Shown here: positions 8,748 through 16,226 of the stretch, one piece after another | Position numbering within the stretch: the stretch's first letter is position 1 | Layout of the letters: the number at the start of each line of letters is the position of its first letter | Assembly (NCBI RefSeq): GCF_007994225.1 | Contig: NZ_VLLL01000008.1 | Coordinates: 300,776-364,775, forward strand | Reading direction: 5' to 3' | DNA: 64,000 nt | Origin: Stackebrandtia albiflava | Lineage (GTDB): Bacteria > Actinomycetota > Actinomycetes > Mycobacteriales > Micromonosporaceae | Position numbers and translations under genes: made by a program | The notes under the pieces: generated by a model | What the model was told of the DNA's origin: nothing | The model's database searches: none | What the model saw: the letters and a program-made list of their open reading frames with translations, nothing else

Positions 8748-9212
8748 TCAGCGTTTCGAGGCCGCCCGGTCGTAGCGGGCCGTCACCACGGCCGTCAGCA
8801 TCGTGACCACCGCCGTCGCCAACAGCAGCCAGCCCAGGTTCGCGGCGTAGTCCTGATGGTTGACCGTCGGGTTCGGGTAGACGTTCCTCCGCAGCGCCAA
8901 GGGCACGCCCAGCAGCGTCAGCATCCCGGCCACCATCAGGCCGCCCATGACGACCTGCCGGACCCTCCGGGGCAGCACCGCGCTGGCGCGCCACACGACC
9001 GCCCCCAGCAGCAACTCCAGCGGCACGAGCACGCCGTCGTGGGCGACGACGGCACCGGCCAGCCACGGCAGCAGCTCTGCCGGCAGCGTGACCTCCCGCC
9101 ACATGCCGGCGACGCCCACGATCACCGAGACGACTCCCACCGCCCCGATCAGGACCCGCGCCTTCGACGTGGCACCACCGGCGGGCGCGCGACGCGGTGA
9201 ACCGGTCGTCAC
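8748..9212 (-). CDS. Conserved four-helix membrane protein
   Basis: A 154-residue integral membrane protein with hydrophobic spans near VLIGAVGVVSVIVGVAGM, LPWLAGAVVAHDGVLVPLEL, VVMGGLMVAGMLTLLGVPLA and LGWLLLATAVVTMLTAVVTA. The loop RRNVYPNPTVNHQDYAANLG may be extracytoplasmic. GTG 9212 overlaps the upstream oxidoreductase stop in a GTGA quartet and has GGAGG at 8 nt, so it is translationally coupled to the molybdopterin protein. It may help assemble or anchor it, but that is inference. It is the last gene of the minus-strand operon starting at 15024. Confidence 0.7.
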   Translation of the reverse strand: MTTGSPRRAPAGGATSKARVLIGAVGVVSVIVGVAGMWREVTLPAELLPWLAGAVVAHDGVLVPLELLLGAVVWRASAVLPRRVRQVVMGGLMVAGMLTLLGVPLALRRNVYPNPTVNHQDYAANLGWLLLATAVVTMLTAVVTARYDRAASKR

Positions 9213-10384
9213 GGCAGCACCTCCAACCGGTACACCCACTTGGTCTGGAGCACCCCCGGCCGGGCGGCGGTGATGATCCGCGCCGGATAACCGTGCTCGA
9301 TGTGCAGGACCTCGCCGTCGAGCCGCAACGCCAACAGGCTCAACGGATCCCGTGTGAACTCCGGAGTCATGTGCGAGACCGCGTAGGAGCCGCGTGTCTG
9401 CAGCGACACCACGCGCAGCGCCGCGCCCGGTGGTGCGTCGGCGGCGTCCAGCAGGTCCCGGACGCGGACCCCGCTCCAACGCGCCGACTGGCTCCAACCC
9501 TCCACACAGGATATGGGCAGGTCCGCGTCGTGTTGCGGGAACGCGCGCAGCGCCGCCAGGTCGAAGGAGGCCGGGGTCGCACCCACGATCTCCAGCCGCC
9601 AGTCGTCGGGAACGGTCACGGCCGCCTGGGCGGCGGTCCGGTTGACCGGCAGACCCTGTGGCCCCACCCCCGGCTGCCGGGGCGCCAGCAGTGCCAGCGG
9701 CCCCAGCGGAGTGAACGCCTGCCCGACCGTGGTCACGGTCACGGCCGCCGTGGTGGCGCCGACCGCGGTCAGGAAACCCCGCCGGGTCCACCCGGTGCCG
9801 GGATCACGTACCCGCCGCGGCCGTCCGGTACGCCGGTACCGCACGATCAGCGGCAGTTTCACCGCCACGTGAATCAGCAACGCCCCGACCACCACCCAGG
9901 CCAGCCAGAAGTGGACGGTCCGGAACGAGAACGGCCACGGATACCACTTCCAGGTGTTGAGCAGTCCCATGAACAGTTGGAGCACCGCCGACGACACCAG
10001 CAACGCCACCGACGCCCGCTCCAGACCGTGCCGGAGCGACGTCAGCGGCGGCCAGGCGAACAACCTCGGATACACCGTCCACAGTTTCGCCAGCAGCAGC
10101 GGAATCAACGCCGTCCCGGTCGCGACGTGGAGCCCGTGACTCACCCGGTACAGCCACACCGGCCGGGTCGGGAACACCTGCCACGGCAGCGGGTCCTGCA
10201 GGTAGTGGCTGTACAGGCCGGTGACCAGGCACAGCAGGAACCCGGCGATCAGCAGCCGCCCGATGACGGTCGCCACCCGTGGATGGTGCGGCATCGCGCG
10301 GAACGCACCCGGCCGGAACGGCGAACCCCGGCCGCGTCGTGCCCGGTCCAGGGCGGCGCCGACCCGGTGGCTGATCGCGTTCAC
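9209..10384 (-). CDS. Membrane-anchored molybdopterin-dependent oxidoreductase (cytochrome b-like + sulfite-oxidase-type domain)
   Basis: A 391-residue fusion. Residues about 40-180 form four to five transmembrane helices with spaced histidines (GLYSHYLQDPLPWQ, VSHGLHVATGTALIPLLL, TVHFWLAWVVVGALLIHVAV) resembling a b-type cytochrome. After a twin-arginine-like turn (WTRRGFLTAVGATTAA) comes a sulfite-oxidase/YedY-type molybdopterin domain, with the Mo-ligand cysteine in LPISCVEGWSQSARWSG and a C terminus KWVYRLEVLP. Electrons could pass from the Mo site to haem within one polypeptide. Substrate unknown. It is coupled to the small membrane protein downstream. Confidence 0.85.
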   Translation of the reverse strand: MNAISHRVGAALDRARRGRGSPFRPGAFRAMPHHPRVATVIGRLLIAGFLLCLVTGLYSHYLQDPLPWQVFPTRPVWLYRVSHGLHVATGTALIPLLLAKLWTVYPRLFAWPPLTSLRHGLERASVALLVSSAVLQLFMGLLNTWKWYPWPFSFRTVHFWLAWVVVGALLIHVAVKLPLIVRYRRTGRPRRVRDPGTGWTRRGFLTAVGATTAAVTVTTVGQAFTPLGPLALLAPRQPGVGPQGLPVNRTAAQAAVTVPDDWRLEIVGATPASFDLAALRAFPQHDADLPISCVEGWSQSARWSGVRVRDLLDAADAPPGAALRVVSLQTRGSYAVSHMTPEFTRDPLSLLALRLDGEVLHIEHGYPARIITAARPGVLQTKWVYRLEVLP

Positions 10385-10572
10385 CGGGGGATCACATCAC
10401 GGAACGCGTCGCCGTGACGCCACACCACGCGGAGCCGGTCCGTCCCGTCCGCCCTGCCGGGCACCGCGCACCACGACACCCCGGGTGCCGGTTCGTCGTC
10501 GCCCACCACCGGTACCCGCGGGTGAGCCGAAAACCGGTCACCGGCGGTGGCGGGGATGCCACCATATGCGGC

Positions 10573-11931
10573 ATGGCTTCCCCGGTCGAGCAGTCGCGCC
10601 GCACCGGACCGGCCGCCGACGGCGGAGACCGGCCTCGGTCCCGGCCCCGGTGGATCGGCGGCGGTGTCGCGGTGTTCGCGGCGGTGCTGCTGGTCGCCGG
10701 ATGCGCCGTGTGGGGCGGCTGGCTGGACGCGCGAGGCCACCACCTGCACCTGGGGAACGCCTGGCCGCTCTCCGGGCACTGGGAGCCGCGGATCACCCGG
10801 TGGGCCGTGGCGCCGGTGCTGGTGGCGGCGGTGTGGATCGCCTGGGGGCCACGGGTGGCGGCCCGGGCCCCGTGGCGGCGCTTGACGGCACTGGTCTACC
10901 TGGTCGCGGTCGCCTGGCCGGTGGCGTTGGCGTCCTGGGACGGTCCCGGCGCGCTCACCGCGCCGCTGACCACACCCTACGAGTACCTGCACGACGTCCC
11001 CCGAGTCACCGACCTGTCCACATTCCTCGCCACCTACAACGACCACGTCATGGACCCGCCACGATGGACCACGCACGTGTCGGGGCACCCGCCCGGGATG
11101 CTCGGCTTGTTGACGGTCCTGGACCGGATCGGGCTGGGAGGCCCCGAGTGGGCGGCCGCGATGTGTATCGGAGCCGGGGCGTTCGCCGCGCCGGCGGTCC
11201 TGTCCACCGTGCGCGTCCTGTCCGGTGAGGAGACCGCGAGGCGTGCCGCCCCGTTCCTTCCGGCGGCACCCGCCGCACTGTGGATCGCGACCAGCGCCGA
11301 CGCCTTCTTCGCCGGGGTGGCGGCGGCCGGAGTGTGCGCCCTCGCGCACGCCGCGGCGCGCACCGGCGCCCGCGGCGACGCCTGGGCCGTGGCGGGCGGC
11401 CTGCTGCTGGGCGGTTGCCTGTTCCTGTCGTACGGGTTGACGTTGATCGGTGTCCTCGCCGTGGCGGTCGTGGTGGCGCAGCGGCGATTCCGGCCCCTCG
11501 TGGTGGGCGGCGCGGTGGTGGTGGTGTTGCTGCTCGCGGCGGCCCTGGCGGGTTTCGACTGGTTCACCGGCCTGGATCTGGCGACTCAGCGGGTACGCGC
11601 CGGACGCGGCTGGATCGAACGGCCCGAGTGGTACTTCTGGTTCGCCAACATCGCGGCGCTCGCCGTCGCGGTCGGCCCGGCGACGGTGGCGGGCCTCGCC
11701 TGGCTGCGGCGGGACCGGTTCGCGGTCCTTCCCGGGGCGGTGGCCGTCATCCTGGCGGTGGCGTTGGCGTCGGGCCTGTCGGTCGGTGAGACCGAGCGCA
11801 TCTACCTGCCGTTCGCGGTGTGGCTGCTGCCGCTGGCGGGGCTGATCCCGGTGCGCGCCGCCCGGTTCGGGTTGGCCGCGCAGGCCGTCACCGCGATCGC
11901 CGTGACCGGATTCCTCGTGCTGTGGTGGTAA
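10573..11931 (+). CDS. Polytopic membrane protein, GT-C glycosyltransferase-like
   Basis: A 452-residue protein with about ten hydrophobic segments and a long first extracytoplasmic loop (ARGHHLHLGNAWPLSGHWEP) followed by PRVTDLSTFLATYNDHVMDP and HVSGHPPGMLGLLTVLDRIG. Acidic residues in loops plus the polytopic layout recall polyprenol-phosphate-sugar-dependent GT-C enzymes; no definitive catalytic motif is seen. ATG 10573 was chosen as the first Met before the basic N-terminal stretch and TM1; the open frame upstream lacks hydrophobic character. It faces the minus-strand glycosyl/methyltransferase operon and probably acts with it. Confidence 0.7.
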   Translation: MASPVEQSRRTGPAADGGDRPRSRPRWIGGGVAVFAAVLLVAGCAVWGGWLDARGHHLHLGNAWPLSGHWEPRITRWAVAPVLVAAVWIAWGPRVAARAPWRRLTALVYLVAVAWPVALASWDGPGALTAPLTTPYEYLHDVPRVTDLSTFLATYNDHVMDPPRWTTHVSGHPPGMLGLLTVLDRIGLGGPEWAAAMCIGAGAFAAPAVLSTVRVLSGEETARRAAPFLPAAPAALWIATSADAFFAGVAAAGVCALAHAAARTGARGDAWAVAGGLLLGGCLFLSYGLTLIGVLAVAVVVAQRRFRPLVVGGAVVVVLLLAAALAGFDWFTGLDLATQRVRAGRGWIERPEWYFWFANIAALAVAVGPATVAGLAWLRRDRFAVLPGAVAVILAVALASGLSVGETERIYLPFAVWLLPLAGLIPVRAARFGLAAQAVTAIAVTGFLVLWW

Positions 11932-12597
11932 CCGCAGTGCGACGAAGTGCCGGCCGTGACTGTGCCACCGTTCCACGATCCGCCACCGCGTGCTCCGGGC
12001 GTGACCGGCGAGCGCGCGCGGCCCCACCCGCGCCCACGCGAACCGCTTCCCGTGTTCACCGTGCGCGTTCTCCACGTGGACGGTCAGGCGCTCGTCCACG
12101 TCGGCGGCCGCGACCTCGGCGAGCAGTAGCCCGCCCGGGGCGACGATCGCCGCGACCCGCCGCAGCAACGCCGCCGGATCGCCACCGATCCCGATGTTGC
12201 CGTCCATGAGCAGCGCGGTGTCCCAGTCGCCCTCCCCGGGGACCCGGTCGTACACCGAACGGCACAGCGCCCGCCCGCCCGACCGGCGGGTGTGGTCCAC
12301 CGCCGCGGCGCTGATGTCGATGCCCAGCACCGGGCGGCACCGGCCGCGCAGCGCCGTCACGAACCTGCCGGGGCCGCAACCGATGTCGATGACCGCCCCA
12401 CGACAGCGGCGCACCACCTCGTGGTCGGCGGCGGTGGCGGCACCGCACCACCGTTCGATGTCCAACGGCAAGGTCCGGCCGTCCGCGCGCCGCAGGAACA
12501 ACGTCCCGCCTCCGGCGCGCAACGCCTTCGCGTACAGGTCCGACCGCCAGGTCAACGCCGGAGGCTCCGGCCCGGTGTCAAGTTCGGCTCGCAACAA
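11932..12597 (-). CDS. Class I SAM-dependent methyltransferase without an in-frame stop at its domain end
   Basis: About 220 residues form a methyltransferase: AVIDIGCGPGRFVTALRGRC (SAM loop), VLGIDISAAAVDHTRR (acidic ribose-binding end), WDTALLMDGNIGIGGDP, APGGLLLAEVAA, finishing near GRHFVALRL. The TTG start at 12597 overlaps the upstream DUF2064 gene by 20 nt. The frame does not stop where the family ends; it stays open to 10381, antisense through the convergent membrane gene, and the extra 500 residues look like reverse-complement noise. I therefore report only the conserved part. A lost stop codon or small frameshift at the 3' end is likely. Confidence 0.65.
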
Positions 12598-13225
12598 AGG
12601 CTCCGATCCGGTCGGCTTCGGCGGCGAACGCCCCGTCCCGGGCCTGCGCGGCCACCACGGCGACGTCGGACGGCGTGTCGACGTCCCGCAGCGTCGGCAG
12701 GTCCCGTACCCGCAGTCCCGCGCGGACCAACCGGTCCCGCTGCACCGCTCCGGTGTCGTCCCGTGACATCGGTACGCCCCGCACCAGGTCCGGCCGGGGC
12801 GTCGCGAAGCCGAGCGCCCAGAAACCGCCGTCGGCGGCGGGACCGAACCACGCGTCGGTGTCGTGCCAGGCGTCCTCGGCGAGTACCGGCGCCAACAGGC
12901 CGGGCGTCACCTGTGGAGTGTCCATTCCGATCAACAGGCACGGTCCCGGGTCGACGCCGAACGCGTGGCCGAGCCGTTCGTCCAGGCCGTCACCGCGCTG
13001 CGGCACCACCTCGACCCCCTCGGGCAGCCAGTCACCGGCTTCACCGTCGAGCACCAGGACCCGCCGCCGGGCCGGGCAGTCGCACACGGTCCGCAGCGTG
13101 TCCCGCAGCGCCGCCTCCGCCAACGCCGCCGCCTGCACCGGTGTGAACCCGGGAGTCAGCCGGGTCTTGACCCGGCCGGGAACCGGCGCCTTGGCGATCA
13201 CCAGCAGACAGGCCGCATCGGTCAT
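12578..13225 (-). CDS. DUF2064 / TIGR04282-type glycosyltransferase
   Basis: A 215-residue protein of the family once annotated as arsenosugar-type glycosyltransferase, with a nucleotidyl/glycosyltransferase-A fold. The signature LLVIAKAPVPGRVKTRLTPG is at the N terminus; GPCLLIGMDTPQVTPGLL (DxP-like) and WFGPAADGGFWALGF follow. ATG 13225 overlaps the stop of the GT2 gene (ATGA), showing tight coupling. It belongs to the epimerase-GT2-DUF2064-methyltransferase operon; donor and acceptor are unknown. Confidence 0.85.
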   Translation of the reverse strand: MTDAACLLVIAKAPVPGRVKTRLTPGFTPVQAAALAEAALRDTLRTVCDCPARRRVLVLDGEAGDWLPEGVEVVPQRGDGLDERLGHAFGVDPGPCLLIGMDTPQVTPGLLAPVLAEDAWHDTDAWFGPAADGGFWALGFATPRPDLVRGVPMSRDDTGAVQRDRLVRAGLRVRDLPTLRDVDTPSDVAVVAAQARDGAFAAEADRIGAFVASRT

Positions 13226-13887
13226 GACTGCAACACCTTCCGCATGTCGCGCACCGCGTGCCACGTGCCGGTCCACGTACCGGTCACCTTGGAACGCCCG
13301 GTGCGGGGCAGGTACGGCACCGTCGTCTCCGCGATCCGCCAACCCGCGTCGGAGGCCCGGACGACCATCTCCAACGGGTACCCGGAACGCCGGTCCCGGA
13401 TACCCAACGCCAATAGGTCGCGGCGCCGCGCGGCCCGCATCGGCCCCAGGTCGGGAAGCCGCAGGCCGGTGCGGTGCCGCAGCATCACCGACAACGCCCG
13501 GTTCCCCAACCTGGCGTGCAGCGGCCACGCCGTCCAGGTGGTGGGGCGGCGACTGCCCAGCATCAGGTCGAACCGGCCGGATTCGACCGTCCGCGCCAAC
13601 GGGACCAGGGCCGACGGGTCCATGGAGGCGTCGCAGTCGCAGAAGCACACGATGTCGGCGGTCGCGGCGGTCAGCCCCGCGTGACACGCCGACCCGAAGC
13701 CCTTCCTGGGCTCGGAGACCACCGTCGCCCCCAGGCGTGCCGCGACCTCCGCGGAGCCGTCCCGGGAACCGTTGTCCACCACGATCGCGCGCCACCCCGC
13801 CGGGATCCGGCCCAGCACCCACGGCAGCGCCTCGGCCTCGTCAAGGCACGGCAGGATCACGTCCACCGGTGCCGGTCCGGTCTCCAT
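13222..13887 (-). CDS. Glycosyltransferase family 2
   Basis: A 221-residue GT-A glycosyltransferase of the polyprenol-phosphate type. Motifs: VDVILPCLDEAEALPWVL, IVVDNGSRDGSAEVAARL, the metal-binding VCFCDCDASMDPSALVPL and the C-terminal AETTVPYLPRTGRSKVTG. ATG 13887 has GGTGGAGG at 5 nt and is preferred over the GTG four codons earlier. Its stop overlaps the next start. It likely attaches a sugar nucleotide-derived residue to a lipid carrier in concert with the neighbouring epimerase. Confidence 0.88.
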   Translation of the reverse strand: METGPAPVDVILPCLDEAEALPWVLGRIPAGWRAIVVDNGSRDGSAEVAARLGATVVSEPRKGFGSACHAGLTAATADIVCFCDCDASMDPSALVPLARTVESGRFDLMLGSRRPTTWTAWPLHARLGNRALSVMLRHRTGLRLPDLGPMRAARRRDLLALGIRDRRSGYPLEMVVRASDAGWRIAETTVPYLPRTGRSKVTGTWTGTWHAVRDMRKVLQS

Positions 13888-13971
13888 CACGGCCTCCACC
13901 CTACGGAACCGGGACGGAACGGACGGCCGAAACGTGCATCGTGGCCGAGTCCCGCACGCCCGTACCGGGCG

Positions 13972-15024
13972 TCAGCCCGTGGCGCGCAGTTCCGCCTTCG
14001 CGAACTCCCGGATACCGGCGTCGAAACCGACCGCCGCCCGCCACCCCAGTTCGGAGGCGATCCGCCGCGTCGACGCGGTGATGTGGCGGACGTCCCCCAG
14101 CCGGAACTCCCCGGTCACCCGGGGGCTGGGCCCGCCGTGCGCCTCGGCGAGGGCCTCCGCCATCTCGCCGATGGTGTGGGGTTCTCCGCTGGCGACGTTG
14201 TACACCCGGAACGTCCCCTCACCGGTGTCCGCGAGGGACTCGGCGGCGGCGAGGTTCGCGGCGGCGACGTCGCGGACGTGCACGAAGTCGCGGCGCTGAC
14301 GTCCGTCCTCGAACACGCGCGGCGCCTCCCCGCGTTCCAGCGCGGAACGGAAGAACGCCGCCACCCCCGCGTACGGCGTGTCCGCGGGCATTCCCGGCCC
14401 GTACACGTTGTGGTACCGCAACGCCGTCGCGCGTCCCCCGGTGGCGCGCGCCCACGACGACGCCAGGTGCTCCTGCGCGAGCTTGGTCGCGGCGTACACG
14501 TTGCGGGGATCGGCGGGGGCGTCCTCATCGACCAGTCCGTATCCGAGGTCGTCACCGCAGTCGGGGCAGCGCGGCTCGAAGGCGCCCCGGGACAGGTCCT
14601 CCACCCGGCGCGGACCCGGCCGGACCCGGCCGTGCCGCTCGCAGTGGTACTCGCCCTCGCCGTAGACCACCATGGAACCCGCCAGTACCAGCCGCCCGAC
14701 CCGGTGCCGCGCCATCGCGGCCAGCAGCACCGCCGTCCCCAGATCGTTGCAGGCGACGTAATCCGGCGCGTCGTCGAAGTCCCGGCCCAGGCCCACCATC
14801 GCGGCCTGGTGGCACACCAGGTCCACTCCGGCCACCGCGGCGTCCACCGCGACCGGGTCGCGTACGTCGCCGCGCGTCAACCGTCCGTCCTGCGTCGGTG
14901 GCGCGACGGCGTGCGCGGTGGGCAGCAGGGCGTCCAGCACGGTCACGTCGTGACCGGCCGACGCGAACTCCGCCACGACCTGTGAGCCGATGAAACCGGC
15001 GCCGCCGGTGACCAGTACCCGCAT
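13972..15024 (-). CDS. NAD-dependent sugar epimerase/dehydratase with cysteine insert
   Basis: A 350-residue extended short-chain dehydrogenase: MRVLVTGGAGFIGSQVV (NAD-binding TGxxGxxG), catalytic YAATK in DPRNVYAATKLAQEH, and the QRRDFVHVRDVAAAN segment near the C-terminal substrate domain. Between residues about 125 and 155 it carries an unusual insert with CERHGRVRPGP and EPRCPDCGDD, which could bind zinc. Start ATG 15024 begins exactly at the Rossmann strand. First gene of the minus-strand operon; it likely supplies a modified nucleotide sugar to the GT2 enzyme. Confidence 0.88.
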   Translation of the reverse strand: MRVLVTGGAGFIGSQVVAEFASAGHDVTVLDALLPTAHAVAPPTQDGRLTRGDVRDPVAVDAAVAGVDLVCHQAAMVGLGRDFDDAPDYVACNDLGTAVLLAAMARHRVGRLVLAGSMVVYGEGEYHCERHGRVRPGPRRVEDLSRGAFEPRCPDCGDDLGYGLVDEDAPADPRNVYAATKLAQEHLASSWARATGGRATALRYHNVYGPGMPADTPYAGVAAFFRSALERGEAPRVFEDGRQRRDFVHVRDVAAANLAAAESLADTGEGTFRVYNVASGEPHTIGEMAEALAEAHGGPSPRVTGEFRLGDVRHITASTRRIASELGWRAAVGFDAGIREFAKAELRATG

Positions 15025-15238
15025 CCCGTCACGATACGGATCCCCGCCGCGCCCGGAAGGGATTCGAGACCGGCGGTGCGGTCGGCGCGGCGCCCGCGTG
15101 GGTATCGGTCCTGTGTTGGAGGGTGTTCTCGGACGAGCGCCGGCCCGGTCGGGTGGATCACGTGACCGCGACGGCCTCGCGAGACCGCCACCCGGAGACC
15201 GCCTCCGGAACCCGGAGGCAACGAGAGGACGAGACGAC

Positions 15239-16048
15239 ATGGCCGCACCCGGACCCGTGTCCCCGCCCGGCGCCGCGATCGCGGTCGTCGGCGGATCGGG
15301 ACTGTATTCGCTGTTCGAGTCGCCGGTCCGCCGGACCGTCGAGACGCCGTACGGCGCGCCGTCCGACGACGTGGCGGTGGGGGAGCTGGCGGGCAGACCG
15401 GTCGCGTTCCTGCCCCGGCACGGACCCGGGCACCGGTTCCCGCCACACCGGATCAACTACCGCGCCAACCTGTGGAGCCTGGCCGAGGCGGGTGCCCGGC
15501 GGGTGATCGGGGTCAGCGCCGTCGGCGGGCTGAGTCCCGATCTGGCGCCGGGCGGCCTCGTCGTGCCGGACCAGCTGGTCGATCGCACCTCCGGCAGGCC
15601 GCAGACCTTCTTCGACGGCCCGGAGACCGCGCACGCCCCGTTCGCGGACCCGTACTGCGGCCCCGGTCGCGCGGCGGTACTGGCGGCGGCGCGGTCCTGC
15701 GGCCGCCCGGCCACCGACGGCGGCACCCAGGTGGTGGTGGAGGGGCCGCGGTTCTCGACCCGGGCGGAATCCCGCTGGTACGCGGCGCAGGGCTGGTCGC
15801 TGATCGGGATGACCGCGCTGCCGGAGGTGTCGCTCGCCCGGGAACTGGGACTGTGTTACCTGCCGCTGTGCCTGGTGACCGACATGGACGCGGGCGTGGA
15901 GCAGGGCTCCGGAGTCACCCAGGACGAGGTCATGGAGTTGTTCGCCGCGAACCTCGCGGTGGTCGGCGACATCCTCGCCACCCTGGTGGCGGACCTGCCC
16001 GACGACCTCGGCTGCGACTGCGCCGACCTGGCGCCGAAGCCGCTGTGA
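15239..16048 (+). CDS. mtnP: S-methyl-5'-thioadenosine phosphorylase
   Basis: Phosphorolysis of methylthioadenosine from polyamine/ethylene-type and SAM-using reactions, returning adenine. The 269-residue protein is a type II nucleoside phosphorylase: AIAVVGGSGLYSLFESPVRR, phosphate loop LPRHGPGHRFPPHRINYRAN, GVSAVGGLSPDLAPG, the MTAP/PNP signature EGPRFSTRAESRWYAAQG, and SLIGMTALPEVSLAREL. ATG 15239 follows GAGAGGACGAGACGAC; the longer open frame upstream lacks homologous residues. Monocistronic, divergent from the epimerase operon. Confidence 0.9.
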   Translation: MAAPGPVSPPGAAIAVVGGSGLYSLFESPVRRTVETPYGAPSDDVAVGELAGRPVAFLPRHGPGHRFPPHRINYRANLWSLAEAGARRVIGVSAVGGLSPDLAPGGLVVPDQLVDRTSGRPQTFFDGPETAHAPFADPYCGPGRAAVLAAARSCGRPATDGGTQVVVEGPRFSTRAESRWYAAQGWSLIGMTALPEVSLARELGLCYLPLCLVTDMDAGVEQGSGVTQDEVMELFAANLAVVGDILATLVADLPDDLGCDCADLAPKPL

Positions 16049-16226
16049 CCGGCGCGCGCGGGCTCCCCTCGCCTCCCCGGCTCCGGGTGCTGGTGCGGCG
16101 AGGTCTCGCGGTGGTGGGTCAGCCCGTCCCGCCTCGCAGGGTGCGTCCGATGCCGTCCGCCGACCCGGCCGACCGGACGGCAAAACCCTGATGACGGCCG
16201 CGCGCCGCGATTCGTAGACTTGTCTG

